Of a stretch of 64,000 nt of DNA, positions 46,273 through 58,824 are shown piece by piece. Source of the DNA: Chrysemys picta bellii (lineage: Eukaryota; Chordata; Testudines; Emydidae). The notes under the pieces were generated by a model. It saw nothing but the letters and a program-made list of their open reading frames with translations, was not told the origin of the DNA and made no database searches. The first letter of the stretch is position 1. Each line of letters begins with the position of its first letter. The stretch covers positions 25,332,998 to 25,396,997 of the forward strand of contig NC_088791.1 of NCBI RefSeq assembly GCF_011386835.1, in the 5' to 3' direction. A program made the translations under genes and the position numbers.

Positions 46273-47041
46273 CTCTTTTAGTGCCGATAACGGAAGCACT
46301 GAGCACCTGTATCAACCTGGCAACAGTAACAACATTCTTAAGCAACATACTTAACAACAATGGCCACCTACAACACTGAGGCAGATGGTCTAAGGGAGAA
46401 GATCATAGATTTTATCTAGGTCACCTGCCAACAGAATTACACTGCCACATGAACTCTCATATCTTGAATTCCGTTATGGGTGTCTTCCAATGAGAATTAA
46501 AGACAAATATCTGGCTCCTGACCCAGCACCCTGAGGAAGCACAAAGCAGTAACAAGTATGCGAGAAACAAATGTTTAGAAATCACTAAGGAGAAAATGAG
46601 CATTTGGGAATACATATATAGCTCAACTATATTTCCAAGACTGAATCATAGACCTCATAGATCTGAGGGTATATACTACTATTAATGAAGGATTCATCTG
46701 CCAAATGCAGAAGGGATGGCCTTATTACCAGGTATTGAAAAAACTAACCTGAGAAATACAGAAGTTCAGAAACAGCTAATATGACAAGGAAAGGGGTAAC
46801 AACAAAAAAACATGAAAGCATAGTGGAATCTTCTCTCAGATTTTGCTGGAAACTGAATCCAGATGCTAAAATGAGGCCTTGAGAATGAAAAAAACATACT
46901 GAAGGGAACCTCAAGTCTGCATTTCAGCTAATCAAAATTAACAGGATGACAGTTGAGGCTCTGAAGCAAGTCCTTCACAGTCTTGCAGAGCCATTCAAAA
47001 CCAACTGTTGTCTGGCCCAGTAAAAACTTAAATTACAACTA
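46273..47041. other. Intron, nothing assigned
   Basis: No supported feature. Confidence 0.5.
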
Positions 47042-47224
47042 CACCTCTACCTCGATATAACACTGTCTTCGGGAGCCAAAAAATCTTACCGCGTTATACG
47101 TGAAACCGAGTTATATCGAACCTGCTTTGATCTGCCAGAGTGTGCAGCCCCCCCGGAGCACTGCTTTACCGCGTTATATCAGAATTCATGTTATATCAGG
47201 TCGCGTTATATCGAGGTAGAGGTG
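47042..47224. mobile_element. Palindromic mariner-type MITE with TA flanks
   Basis: The ends cacctctacctcgatataac and gttatatcgaggtagaggtg are almost perfect inverted repeats, and TA precedes and follows the element (47040-47041 and 47225-47226). Internal ttaccgcgttata occurs in both halves. It belongs to the same family as 34416-34604. Confidence 0.92.
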
Positions 47225-47226
47225 TA

Positions 47227-49477
47227 CATTGCATACAGTAGCAAGTTGAAATAGTCTATTTAAGGCTGAATTGGAAGAGCTAATAAGAAGGCTGCAAGTT
47301 TGTGGAGATCAGGAAGAGGATGCAACTGCTTCCCACCCACAACATGAGTCTGATTCACCAAAAGAGTAAGATTCAGTGATGATAATACTAATACATCATA
47401 TTTTATATGCAAGGGTCATCAGAGGATCTTAAAGTGGTTTATAAAATGGGAATATTTCTCCCATCTATCAAGGGGAGCAAACAGTACAATTAAGTAGTTT
47501 TTCATGATTACACTAGAAACAGTATTTAAGTCTCCCAACTCATACTCTAGCATCCTATCCACTGGACTATATGCAGGCAGAGTGCTCACAGATGGGAGCT
47601 ATGCTGGAGGTAGAAGCCTAGGACTTCTATAATGTAGAGCTAAAGGCAGATTTGAAAAGTGAAAATTCTTTAAGATGTACTGCAATAGAAGCAGAAGGCG
47701 TAAGAATCCCTTGGGTAACCAGGGAATATTCAGAAAAATGTTGCAGCTCGGAGGAAGCAGCTATGAGACTCGTATCCAACGGCTGCAGGAATCTTAGTTT
47801 AACTTTGTAGTCCTAAAATCTGCCTAAGAGGCAAAATGAGAAACACGAGAAGATGGATATGAATTACAAGCAAGCAGACAAATTGGGGAGGCTTAGCAGC
47901 ATTAGCCCTTTACGACCAGCCATCCAAGATCTTGATTCCACTGTTTCAAAGATGGTAACGAGAATTTTCCATATATATATATATATATAGTGTGCCTATT
48001 AAGTTAGCAAATACACAAGAAGCAAAGCATTAGCTGTCATGCAGCCAAATTCTGACAAGCCAGCATATGAAGAGAGGTCAGTGATCAGACAACAGAGAAT
48101 GCACACCAAATCTACTGAAAACTTGACAGAAAGCACAGAGAAGAAAAAACACAGGATACAAAGTTTTCATTCCAAATAAAATGCAGACAATGAAAAAAAA
48201 AGAAGAGAGAATCTTGGATGCATTAATGCATGGATCTTTTGCCTCCTCAATCCCTATCATTGCATGTCTCCAACTAAAATTTTAAATTTAAGCACAGAAA
48301 ATTTTAAAAGTTCTTACAACCAACAGTCACAGAACTGCTGTAATTATGAACGAGGAATGGAGACTCTTATAATGTGGCATTAATTAGTAGTTTTAATAGG
48401 ATGTTTGATTTACCATTTATATGAACACATGTAGGTACAGTTAAGTAACAGTTCTTCTCTGTAACTTGAGATAGAACAACAAATTCTGGGGAATGTAAAA
48501 GGATACACAGAGTAATATTCTTTTCCTCCCTACTGCTAGTCAAACAGCCATCAAATGGCTCTTTAAGAGAAAAGATGGAATATTGAATTAAACGTTCCAT
48601 AGCTGTTGGCTACAAAAAATAAAATAAAAAATAGGTCAGTGCAAAGTATAGGGACAGCAACAAGTTCCCTTTGAGAAAGAAAGGCTGAAAAGATTATAGG
48701 AAGCAGTGTAAAGCGGGAGAAATAGCATAAGGGAGGTGAGTGAGTTGAAAATAAGGAGGCTGGAGTGAGAAGAGCCAACATAACCAGACAGAGAGAGAAC
48801 AAGGATAAATGAGATGTGCTCCTAATTGTACTAAGAGAATTCAAAGGGTTTATTATTGCCTGAACTGCCTCAGTACAAGAGACAAGCTACCTAACATAAT
48901 TTATCAGAGAGAAAAAAAGTCTGAGACCACTAGATGTTCTGGTGAATGGTAATTTTGTTCAGAGGGCAATACTACTAGTACTGAGGCAGTTAATGGAACA
49001 TGGTACTGTGATTCAGATTCAAAGAGTTATCAAACTAAGTGACTCTGGGTCATTCAACTCTAGTTACACTGCACTGGAAGGAAGAATTATAGCATGTGTT
49101 CTCTCTAACAATTTCAGACCTAATGACAGTCCACAGAGGAGCTATATTAATCTTTCTTTATCCAAAAAGAGGCTGCTGAAATGCAAGGCTTTTGTGAGGG
49201 CTTAAGAGTAGATCACAGATGACACCTATTCAGGAGACAATAGCAGAAGTGAAAAAACAGAAGGAGGGAATGGCAGAAAAATTGTATGGGAAGGAGGGAA
49301 CAATTGAATTGGAATATTCTGGCCACAAGTTCAGTCAGTATATGACAGAATTAGATTAAAGAAACTGGAAGAATCTCTCCACTTGAGAGAATCTGGGAAG
49401 GTCTTCACTTGAAACTGTGGCTGAGTGACTCTCTAGGAATGTAACTAAACATAATTAGTTTTCCTTACAGCTAACCT
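47227..49477. other. Intron with one old repeat and (AT)n
   Basis: 47385-47580 resembles a decayed amniote MIR-like or LINE-derived repeat (gatcttaaagtggtttataaa..cttactctagcatcctatccactggac-type end). An (AT)n run lies at 47971-47989. Nothing else is supported. The open frame at 48600-48367 is unrecognised. Confidence 0.45.
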
Positions 49478-49676
49478 AACTATAAGGATAGTTAAGCTCA
49501 GGAATAGGCTTCCAGGGGAGGCTCTGGCATCCCCATCATTATAGTTTTTTTTAAGAACAGACGGGACAAACACCTGTCAGGATGGTCTAAGTTTACTTCG
49601 TCCTGGTACAGTGAACAGGGCTGGACTTGATGACTTCTCATGGTCCCTTCCAGTCCTACATTTCTATGATTCTACA
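49478..49676 (+). mobile_element. CR1 LINE, extreme 3' end
   Basis: The plus strand carries the CR1 3' block: aggcttccaggggaggctctgg, agaacagacgggacaaacacctgtcaggatgg, ggctggacttgatgac and ggtcccttccagtcctacatttctatgattct, all in the usual order and ending in the terminal tctatgattct. Confidence 0.92.
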
Positions 49677-51475
49677 ATAAATACAAGAAAATCAGTTGTA
49701 TTTAAAGCTCTCTTATTATGATTTCTTATTTAAACATATGATTTTATTGTAAAATGCAACTAACATAACACAGAGGTGATCCACATGTCTCAAATTTCCA
49801 GATCCAATCTGCTCAATTTACAAGATATTTTATTTAACTGATAATACTACAAACTGAGCTGGGACCTAAAGTCAAGTTGTGGTCTGACTTACGCTACAAC
49901 AGCAGCTACTGCAACTGAAATTTTGCTATACTGATTCACAAGACAGAAAAGAAATCTAGTTCACTCTCCCAGAGCTATGTATCTCTCTGTAGTGCTAAAA
50001 AAAGCAGAAGCTTATATGTGTCACTTGAAACAGGCAGATAAGATCCAGAATATACACAGGGAAAAATTCAGCCGTAAGTGCCATCTTCACATACATTTCT
50101 TGCCATAACCATACAGGCAATCAACCCGTAGCTTCAGGGTAGTTTATCTATCTAAAAACTCACTTCTAATGCATACATCACCACAGTATCTAGGTACAGA
50201 ATTAAAGACCACAGTTGGATCTATCTTGACTACTTTAAGTTGTCTCATGAAGTGAGAACATTTTTGGTGATTATTCCATAATTCTAGAAGTCTTATTTAA
50301 GACAGGGAGTAAAGCTTTGGTACAGATATTTGTGGCAGTACTGAATATAGGTGTTCTATAGCAAAAGAGGATGCTTGTCTGTTAACCACCAGCGTTTTCA
50401 CAGCAACATGTCTTAATTCTGGGTATTCCTTGTGGGCAGTTCTTTTCTGTACATTACGCACGTTTTAGCAAAAGGTTATTTTGCAAAGTTTTACACACAA
50501 AGTAAGATGTATAGTACACTATTCACATTTGAACACAAATTTTTATGATTACATTTATATAGGCGAAAGTTATATGTGAGGTTTTTAAATGATATATGAA
50601 CATTCTTTAAAAACTACATAGTAACTGGTTTCTTCTGGCAAACAGAGTTAAATGTAAATATCCAAATTTGACGTTATCAAAACCAGAATTCTTCAGCTTC
50701 TTCATTAGTTCTTTCGTGAACATCTATATAGGTGTTTATACGGCATTCATCATGGTAATCTAATGAAACTAAAAATAATTGATCTCCTGAAGTTATACAA
50801 ACTGAAATGATTTTTGTTCCTCTAAGAAATAATAATGTCTTTATAAGTCTTAAAGAGAGTTAAGAAATATCTAGCAAACAGCAGCTATTGTTAGAGATTA
50901 TACAATAATTTTCCTCAGATAAAACCTAATTCAGGAAGTTGACCCACCATTTTGCCCCATGATTTAATAACTTTCAAAGGAATATAGTTAACTGAAAGGA
51001 TTCAGACTAGCTGTATGTCAGTGCCACTATATGAATGCATTTAGAAGCATCAATATACATCTTAATATACAATAAAATGTGCATTAGATGGGCTCTATGT
51101 ATAAAATGTTACTATTTTGTGAAATAAGAACTGTTGTAGCTTTATGATTCGTGTCCAGATATCTAAATGAAGCCAGCACCAGGCAGAAAATTCATTCTCA
51201 TGCTCCAAACACGACAGCTATTTTTCAGCCAAGTGCATACACGTACACACACTTCAACTGATCATAAAAAATGCAATGTAATGTTTGAATGCAAACAAAG
51301 CTTCCTTATCATCTAGATTTTAAGAATAAATAGTTGATTACTCAAATATTCTTCGGTTATTAATCTTCTGTTTTATCTATACACTCTAGCTGATAGCAAC
51401 TGCATTAAAAAAATCATTTACAGTTCATTTGAAACCATTAGATGTTTTTAGAAAATAAAATGTGTAACCTCTTAC
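49677..51475. other. Intron, nothing assigned
   Basis: This is the start (gene sense) of the 23.5-kb intron after the donor at 51475. It is AT-rich, without supported features. Confidence 0.55.
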
Positions 51476-52119
51476 CTGAGCATGGAAATTTGACATAGTT
51501 GTTGTCTCTATATCCTTCTTTCCCAAAATCTCCATTTTCACTGGTGAATTGGGAAAATTAAATGAAAAGTAGTCTAAAAAGTCAGGTAAATAAGTAGCTG
51601 CCCCATGAACAATACCCATTACATAGTACGCTGCACAGTTTTCATTTTCACTAAAAACCAGACCCACAAACTCTTCTGCAAACCTCTCCATCTCCACAGG
51701 AGACAAGTGAGAGAGTTCATTACTGTAGGCATGGATAACTGATGCACCTCCATTAGGCTGGTGCTCAATATGAATGAGCTGTTTGAACTCCAATGTGTCC
51801 AACCTTTTGAGTTTATTCTGAACCCGTGGCTCCTTTAACGAGACAAATGGAAACTCACTGTTCTCGGGTATCTTGGACCCACAGTCCTTCTTGGGATCCA
51901 TATTCTTCTCACTGAAATCCTTAAGATGATCATCTATGATGCCTTTGGCTTCTTGATCCTCAACATCAGAAACCAATCCTGAGCAGATGGTCTGAATAGA
52001 TTTGCTGTACATTTTTGGACGCTTCCTTTTCTCACATTCTTTGTGTTTCTTTTTCTTTTTCTTCTTTACCTTTTTAATTAGTAATTCTTCTGCATTGGTT
52101 TTTAGTTTCTCCTTCCCAC
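51476..52119 (-). CDS. RSBN1L: RSBN1-family protein, first exon in window (exon 2)
   Basis: This 644-bp exon has acceptor cctctttacag before 52119 and donor CTCAG|gtaag after 51476, and ends on a codon boundary. It begins with two bases of a split codon, so an upstream exon must exist. The first 60 residues are strongly basic (KKVKKKKKKKHKE, EKRKRPKMYSKSIQ), the feature that named the family and a likely nuclear signal. The second half, KLKRLDTLEFKQLIHIEHQP, NGGASVIHAYSNELSHLS, FAEEFVGLVFSENE and VMGIVHGAATYLPDFLDYF, is the conserved start of the catalytic region. It continues directly into VKRTYSHG of the next exon. The missing N-terminal exon would add roughly 200 residues if the length is like the human protein. 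Confidence 0.95.
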
Positions 52120-52727
52120 CTGTAAAGAGGAAAGAGATTTCTGAAACATCTTTATTTCCCCATTTAAGTAACAGCATTAAAAGTTATCCATACATACCTC
52201 CATAAGAGGCATGCTGAGTGAGACTTAAGACTACAATTAAAGTATCAAACAACTTTAGAGGCATTTTACTGAAACCAAATAGAAACTAGAGCAATGTTAT
52301 ACAGTCACGTTATGTCTGACCACTTATTCTAGCAGGATATTGACCATACCACCAGTCATCTTCAGAACCCCAAAATTTACCATTAGCTATAATTTTATCA
52401 AATATATTTTATCTTCATATTATGCATTATGAAATAAGTACTCTGGAATACTGTAGATAGAATTACTATTTATGATTAGAAACATGGCCCAATTGTTTCA
52501 TGCACTCTGAAAAAGTTAATAACCCTACTCTGAATATTGTTTTTTTGCTTATACTACTGAATTAGATAAGATGTGTGTGGGTGCAGGAGACGGCAAAGAA
52601 AGGCACACCAAAAAAACCCAGATTGACCATGAAAAGAAAGTTTTGTACAATCACAATCTTACCTATGCTGTTTAATCAGTAGTGCAACCGCATCAGCAAT
52701 TATGCCAGTAGGTTAAATGATTTAAAT
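52120..52727. other. Intron upstream of exon 2
   Basis: It contains the acceptor with a pyrimidine tract. No supported feature otherwise. Confidence 0.6.
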
Positions 52728-52802
52728 GCAGACTGCAGTGTTGTAGCCATGTTGATCCCAGGGTATTAGAGAGACAAGGTAGATGAGGTAAACTATTTTA
52801 TT

Positions 52803-53534
52803 TACTCCTGGAAGAATTCTGTGCCCCTGCGCAATGCAGAATTTGCACAGAATTAATGTTCTGTGCAGAATTTCCTTTTTCCCCATAGAATTGGCGCTGT
52901 ACAGCTGCTGGTCGCCCCTAGGAGCCGCTGGATCTGGCAGAGCCCAACACCCCAGCTCGCAAATAGAAGACTGCTGGGGGGAGGGGGAAGGAGGAGCTGG
53001 AGAGTTCCTGACAGCTGCAGTTCCTGGCACACTCTGAAGGAAGGAGGCAGTGTGCAGGAAACTCCATACAAGCCTGGGACCCAGCATCAGGCTGTTTCTC
53101 TCTCTCTCTCTAGATCCCTGGGCTCTAGAGGGTGCCCTGAAGCTAGGCTCTGTGGGGAAGAGGTTGTGGGTGTCTGGGCTGGGGGGCCCCATGCCTGAGC
53201 TCTATGGGGGCTGGGTGAGCACCCCAAGGCTGGGCTCTGAGGGGGAAGGTGGTGTGGGTGTCTGCACCGGGAAGGGGCACCCTGCAGCTAGGCTCTGGGG
53301 AAAGAATGTTTGGGGTATTTGGTGGGGTTTCTTTAACTCTTTACTCCTGGGGGAATTTTTTTTTGTCATCTGTATTGTTACAGAGTTGCTGACAGATATT
53401 TTGAAATAAAATTACCAAAGTAATTGAATCTGGTGTGATTATATAGTGTTATTTTGACAAATAAAATATGCAGAATTTTAAAATATTGTGCACTGAATTT
53501 TTAATTTTTTTGGTGCAGCATTCCCCCAGGAATA
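52803..53534. mobile_element. DNA transposon (TACTCCTGG family), second copy
   Basis: The left end tactcctggaagaattctg and right end gcagcattcccccaggaata match the family at 43415. The 6-bp flanks are tttatt and ttaatt. It interrupts the Penelope-like element exactly where the other copy at 232 reads through without a break. The open frames here (minus 53192-52722 and others) are not genes. Confidence 0.78.
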
Positions 53535-53819
53535 TTAATTGGACCAACTTCTGTTGGTGAAAGAGACAAGCTTTCAAGCTACACTGAGCAATTCTTGAGG
53601 TCTAGGAAAGGTACTAAGAAGTGACACAGCTAAATTCAAGGTGGAACAGATTGTTTAGAATAAGTAGTTAACACATATTCTAGGAGACTATTCAAGATGA
53701 AATGGCCCATTAACCCCTCTGCAGTCACAGAATAAAAAAGGAAGGTGGTGCATTACAGATTGTTGTAATAAGCCATAAATCCAATGTCTTTATTAAGACC
53801 ATGATTTTTCATGTCCAGC

Positions 53820-54080
53820 AAAGATATTAATTTAAGCTCCCAGGCTCATCTTTTGAAGGTGTTGCATAGGTTTCCTCTGACAATGAAGACTGATAGGTCA
53901 GATATGGAGTGATCGTTTTGTCAAAAATGTTCACCACATGAATGTTTTTGTCTTTTATCATGTTTCTATGAGAGTTCATTCAAGAGAGTTGAGATTGTCC
54001 GGTTTCGTCCACATTGTATTTTGGGGGGCATTTAGTGCAGTGGATGAGGTACAGCACATGTTGCAATAGACATGTGTAGG
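53820..54080 (-). pseudogene. Penelope-like GIY-YIG endonuclease remnant
   Basis: The signature VLYLIHCTKCPPKYNVDETG is readable, with the family's Tyr-Leu-Ile start, a CxxC pair and ETG. The Arg-rich LRSRMNSH helix is reduced to LS-stop-MNSH. This nuclease domain nicks target DNA for target-primed insertion in intact relatives; here it is dead. Confidence 0.75.
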
Positions 54081-54481
54081 TAGGGTTACAATAGGTCCAG
54101 GTTTTCATGAACATTGCCTCTTTTTTGAGGTTCTATCCTCTTTCTAGGTGGTTTTTCCAAACAGGAAATATCCTGGATTTCTACAGAGCAGACACTGCAG
54201 CTCAGAAAGAGTCCCAATTGGTCCATTCACCAGCAGCCACTGCTGCCACATCCCACCCACCCAGGCCCCGGATCCCAGCCCCGGGGAGGAGGTCCTGCAG
54301 GGAGGCACTGACTGATGGCTGTTGCTGTGCCCTAGGCTTGCACCAACCATGCTGCCACCCTGACAGGGAGCGACACTACTCCCCCATCTCTAGTGAGTGC
54401 CCCCGCCACCCCCTCCAGCTCCCCCAACTCCCCACCTACAGCAGTGTCCTCTGTTTGGGAACCTGAAATATAGTAACCCTA
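54081..54481. mobile_element. DNA transposon with 8-bp target duplication
   Basis: The ends are tagggttacaataggtcc and aatatagtaaccct plus a, that is TAGGGTTAC against GTAACCCTA. The exact 8-bp duplication tgtgtagg flanks it at 54073-54080 and 54482-54489. The interior is C-rich near 54250-54440. It is hAT-like by duplication length. Confidence 0.88.
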
Positions 54482-54850
54482 TGTGTAGGACCCACAGATC
54501 TTGAAAGGTAGCGTTATGGGGGGTATTGAGATATGTCTGCAGATTTTTCATCTGTGGTGATGGCTGGTTCTGGTGCTGCTTTGTGTTGGTGTCCTGGTCT
54601 GTGGGGAGCTTGCTTCCGATTATGAGCTTGGCAAGATTGGGAGATTGTCTGAAGACCAGAAAAGGGGGTCAAAGATTTCTTTCAGGATATGGTCCCCACT
54701 GAGTAGGGACTGTAATTGTTTAATGATACTCCATATGGGGTCCAGTTATGGGGAAGGTGCGTTATTACTTAGAATGTGTCTTTACTGCTTATGCTAAACA
54801 AGCTGTTCCACCTCTGAGTGCCATTCCCAGATCTGAAGAGTTTTCTAGGG

Positions 54851-55536
54851 CAGCATTTCTCAAATGTGACCACATGTGGCCACCAGGGTCTTTTCTTGTG
54901 GCCACAGCCTCCTGGGCTGTGACTTGAGGGGGCAAGGGGGATGTCTGGCATGCAATATAGTGGGCCCTCCCCCTCACTCCTGCATGCACCACCTTGGTGT
55001 TGATTCCTGGGGCTGCCAGCAGGGTTTGGGCCCTATCCCCCTCTGGAGACACCTGGGGCACAATGCTGGAGGAGCAGGCAGCCAGTGAATTCTCCATCTA
55101 CCCAAGGGCAGTGGGGGGCTCAGGCTTAGGGCTGCAGCCCTGTAGGGGTGGTGAGATAGCAGGTTCCAGCCGGTGGGCTTCAGGACCCTGCTGCCTCCCC
55201 AGCCCCTCTCCCACCCATCAACCCCCATTGCTCCTGGCCTCCACTGCCTCCCCCGACTTCCTATCCCGGGCTTAATTTGGCCCCAGGCTTGATAGGGCTG
55301 AGTAAGTCTTCTGTGAAAAGTGATACTTGTATGCTTATTAATATCATCACTTTCAACAACAGACTTAATAGCTAGCAATAAATAAATTACAATGATTTGG
55401 CTGTGTATATGTACATATTTATGTGTTTTTCCTAAAGCAAATTAAGTATTTTAGGAAAAAGTGAGAGAGCAGCCACCAGCAAGAGTTGGTGGCTGCACTC
55501 TGAGGCCACCAAAAAACCATGTCCTAAGAACCCCTG
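54851..55536. mobile_element. hAT element with CAGCATTTCTCAAA start
   Basis: It starts cagcatttctcaaatgtgac, related to the CAGGGGTTCTCAAAC ends, and ends gtcctaagaacccctg. The flanks ttctaggg and ctctaggc share 6 of 8 bases. The interior has GC-rich words (ctgggctgtgacttgaggggg) but no recognisable transposase. Confidence 0.65.
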
Positions 55537-55541
55537 CTCTA

Positions 55542-56102
55542 GGCCTATGTCTACACTTAAAATGCTACCACAGCACAGCTGCAACACTGCAATTATGCCG
55601 CTGGAGCGCTTCACTGTAGATAATCACTAAACTGATGGGAGGAGTTCTGTCACTGTAGTTAATCCATCTGCTTGAGAAGCAGTAGCTAAATAGTCCCGTC
55701 TGCACCAGGTGGTTAGGTCAGTATAGCTACAGCCAGAGTTAGGTAGACATAAGCTGCTTTATGTTGACCTAACTCTATAAGTGCCCCACTACACTGACCT
55801 AATAACTCCACTTCCACAAGAAGTATAGCACTTGGGTTGATGTAGTTAGGGTGACACGGTATCTGTGTAGACGCTGCACTACTGACATCGCCCCAGCTGG
55901 GAGTCCTGCACCCAACTTCCTGCTGGGAGCTTGGCGCAGAGCCAGCAGCCCGAGCTGTCAGCCTGCCACGCTGCCCTACTTAAGTCTGTTCAAGCGCTCC
56001 TGGTGAGGAGACACACCACCGGCAGAATGAAGGTAGCGTGGACATGAAAATCTGCAGTAATTACTGCAGTGGCTAGGACTTAATTGTGTAGTGTAGACAG
56101 GC
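55542..56102. mobile_element. PIF/Harbinger-type element
   Basis: The left end ggcctatgtctacact and right end agtgtagacaggc are inverted repeats flanked by CTA (55539-55541 and 56103-56105), fitting a TNA target. It directly abuts the hAT element at 54851-55536. A second tatagctacag..gttaggtagacata block inside suggests a nested or composite structure. Confidence 0.75.
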
Positions 56103-56105
56103 CTA

Positions 56106-57359
56106 TGTCTCGGAGGGGTGGATTTTTCACATCCAAAAAAGATATAGCTATGTAAGTTTTTGGTGCAGACCAGTTGTAGCTCAACTCTTTCACCAATAGA
56201 AGTTCTCTTTTATTGGAGCATTATCTCACCTCTTTAAATGCTGTCAGCCAGGTTGCTAAACAAAAGATCTGAAAATTGCCATTGAGCATCCATCCATCCA
56301 CCTAGTTGCCTGAGCTCATGCTGTTGTCAGTCGTCTCCTCTCTTGTCACGTAAATTATGAAGTGGTCCTGCCAGCACCACATACAGTTGAGCAGGACTTT
56401 TCAGATAGAGCTAGTTTTTCCAAAGTGTCTTAAAATCTGCATGTATACTGTAGTTGGCCTGAAAATTGCTAAACGGACCAGAGTAGAGCTAGTGGTAGAA
56501 GTTTGGGATCATTTGCTAAAGAGGCTCCCAAGCATAACTCTCTCCAGATCATCTCATTTTAAAATTTGCTGTTTCTTACAGCACTTTTCTTCCAACTTTG
56601 GGGGGGGGGGCAGAAAGAGGGACACCGTAGGGGTACATATGGGCAAAAAACTTATCCCCCAAAAAAACTTCTATCATGGGACTACCCTGATTTAGAGTCT
56701 GGCTCCACAAGCCAGCTTGAGAATTTAATAATTGAAGTTTTAGGCTCTCTTACTGGGTCTACAGAATGGTGCACATGACTAATTGAAGCTAAAATTAGCC
56801 ACATGCCAGAGGCTCCCCTTAGATACAGTGAGAAAGGCTTGGAGCAACATTACTGTGCCACATATAATCTCTAAAAATTCTCAAATTCCAAAAACTGGTA
56901 TGCCACACCAAAGGTGGGTGTAGACATTGCAATACAAATGTGGGGTCCTTGAGCCAAGAAGTTCCAAAGATGCAGTTCTCCAAAAGTGACACATTTTAAA
57001 AAATGCTGGCTTGGTGCATAGCACTGTCCACATCAAGCTGAGAACTAGGAGGTTTGGGGTATGACAAGCATATAGTGCGGAGATTAGCAGGGAGGAGAGA
57101 ACCACAAGTTGATGAATGAGTTAGGTCACACCTCTGCCAGGCTACTGAGGTGTGAAGCTACCACTACAAAGCTCCTGGTATTTCAGGGGGGGGGGGGGGG
57201 GGGGAGAGAGACTAACATTTTCCCCTGTTTCTGTGTGGGGAGGAGGAACTCAACTCTTTTCCCACTCATTTCTCCCCCAAACAAGGAAACGGGCTCTGGG
57301 ATTCCCCATCACCCACCCTTCATGACAACACCCCCTCCGGTCACCAGTTTCTTAAAAAA
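56106..57359. other. Intron or upstream region, nothing assigned
   Basis: A short Harbinger-like piece (gtggatttttcacatcc at 56117) also occurs in the MITE at 37456. A (G)19 run lies at 57186-57204. No gene-like feature was seen. Confidence 0.5.
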
Positions 57360-57630
57360 TAGGGCTGTCACATGATGAAACTAATTAATCGTGATTAATT
57401 ACACTGTTAAACAATAGAATACCATTTATTTTAAATATTTTTGGATGTTTACTATATTTTCAAATATATTGATTTCAATTACAACACAGAATACAAAGTG
57501 TACAGTGCTCACTTAATATTTATTTATTACAAATTTGCACTGTAAAAAACAAGTGTATTTTTCAATTCACCTCATACAAGTACTCTAGTGCAATCTCTTT
57601 ATCATGAAAGTTGAACTTACAAATATAGAA

Positions 57631-58170
57631 TTATGTATTCAAAATAGAACAATGTAAAACTTTAGAGCCTACAAGTCCACCTAGTCCTACTTCTTGTCTG
57701 TCTGAGTGATTGTAACCAACCTTGGTCAGCCAATTTGCAGGAGATAATGCTGCCCGCTTCTTGTTTACAATGTCACATGAAAGCGAGAACAGGCTTTCGC
57801 ATGGCACTGTTGTAGCTGGTATTGCAAGGTATTTATGTGCCAGATGCGCTAAAGATTCATATGTCCCTTCATGCTTCAACCACCATTCCAGAGGATGTGC
57901 TTCCATGCTGATGATGGATTCTGCGTGATAACCATTCAAAGCAGTGCAGACTGACGCATGTTCATTTCCATCATCTGAGCCAGATGCCACCAGCAGAAGG
58001 TTGATTTTCTTTTTTGGTGGTTCGGGTTCTGTAGTTTCTGCATCAGAGTGTTGCTCTTTTAAGACTACTTCTAAAAGCATGCTCCACACCTTGTCCCTCT
58101 CAGATTTTGGAAGGCACTTCAGATTCTTAAACCTTGGGTTGAGTGCTGTAGCTATTTTTAGAAACCTCAC
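57631..58170 (-). pseudogene. hAT transposase C-terminus, with open frame
   Basis: A 179-residue minus-strand frame starts internally (..RFLKIATALNPRFKNLKCL) and includes HPLEWWLKHEGTYESLAHLA, HKYLAIPATTVPCESLFSL and NKKRAALSPANW, the hATC dimerisation domain (LxWW, LAIPAT, SExxFS, R..L.P.N). The PPKKK after a Glu-rich stretch is basic. The upstream zinc-finger and catalytic parts are missing, so this is a remnant, although the domain itself is still open. Confidence 0.9.
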
Positions 58171-58384
58171 AATGGTACCTTCTTTGCGTTTTGTTAAATC
58201 TGCTGTGAAAGTATTCTTAAAATGAACATGTGCTGGGTCATCATCCGAGACTGCTTAAGGTGAAATGTATGTAGAATGAGGGTAAAACAGAGCAGGAGAC
58301 ATACAATTCCCCCCCCCCCCCCCCCCAAGGAGTACAGTTAAAAATTTAATTGACGCTTTTTTTTTTTAAATGAGCATCAGCAAC

Positions 58385-58560
58385 ATGGAAGCATGTCCTC
58401 TGGAATGGTGGCCAAAGCATGAAAGGGCATACGAATGTTTAGCATATCTGGCATGTAAATACCTTGCAACGCTGGATACAAAAGTGCCATGCAAACGCTT
58501 ATTCTAACTTTCAGGTGACATTGTAAATAAGAAGCAGGCAGCAGTGTCTCCTGTCAATGT
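58385..58560 (+). pseudogene. Second, inverted hATC domain copy
   Basis: The plus-strand reading gives MEACPLEWWPKHERAYECLA, YLACKYLATLDTKVPCKRLF, a stop, then LSGDIVNKKQAAVSPVN. This is the same domain as on the minus strand of 57690-57900 but more decayed (LAIPAT has become LATLDT, ESLFS has become KRLF-stop). Confidence 0.85.
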
Positions 58561-58824
58561 AAACAAACTTATTTATCCTAGCAACGGACAGAATAAGAAG
58601 TAGGACTGAGTGGACTTGTAGGCTCCAAAGTTTTACACGGTTTTGTTTTTGAGTATAGTTATGTAACCAAAAAAAATTAAAAAATCTGCATTTGTAAGTT
58701 ACACTTTCACAATAAAGAGATTGCACTTCAGTGCTTGTAAGAGGTGAATTGAAAAATACTATTTCTTTTATCATTTTTACAGTGCATATATTTGTAATCA
58801 AAATAATAATATAAAGTGAGCACT

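Larger units (their letters stand above)
52728..54780 (-). mobile_element. Penelope-like element with two insertions
   Basis: The head at 52728 (tgcagtgttgtagccatgttg..gagacaaggt) continues past an inserted element (52803-53534) at ggaccaacttctgttggtg. The minus strand of about 54075-53820 gives LYLIHCTKCPPKY, then VDETGQS, a stop, and MNSHRNMIKDKN, a decayed GIY-YIG endonuclease in the form found in Penelope-like elements. A second insertion (54081-54481) splits the coding part upstream of it. Beyond that the match continues (gtaggacccacagatcttgaaagg..gtccccactgagtaggg) to about 54780. No frame is intact. Confidence 0.82.

Noticed and set aside
57186..57204. G run as a possible regulatory G-quadruplex
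   Set aside because: It is a single homopolymer of 19 G without gene context, better explained as a simple repeat.
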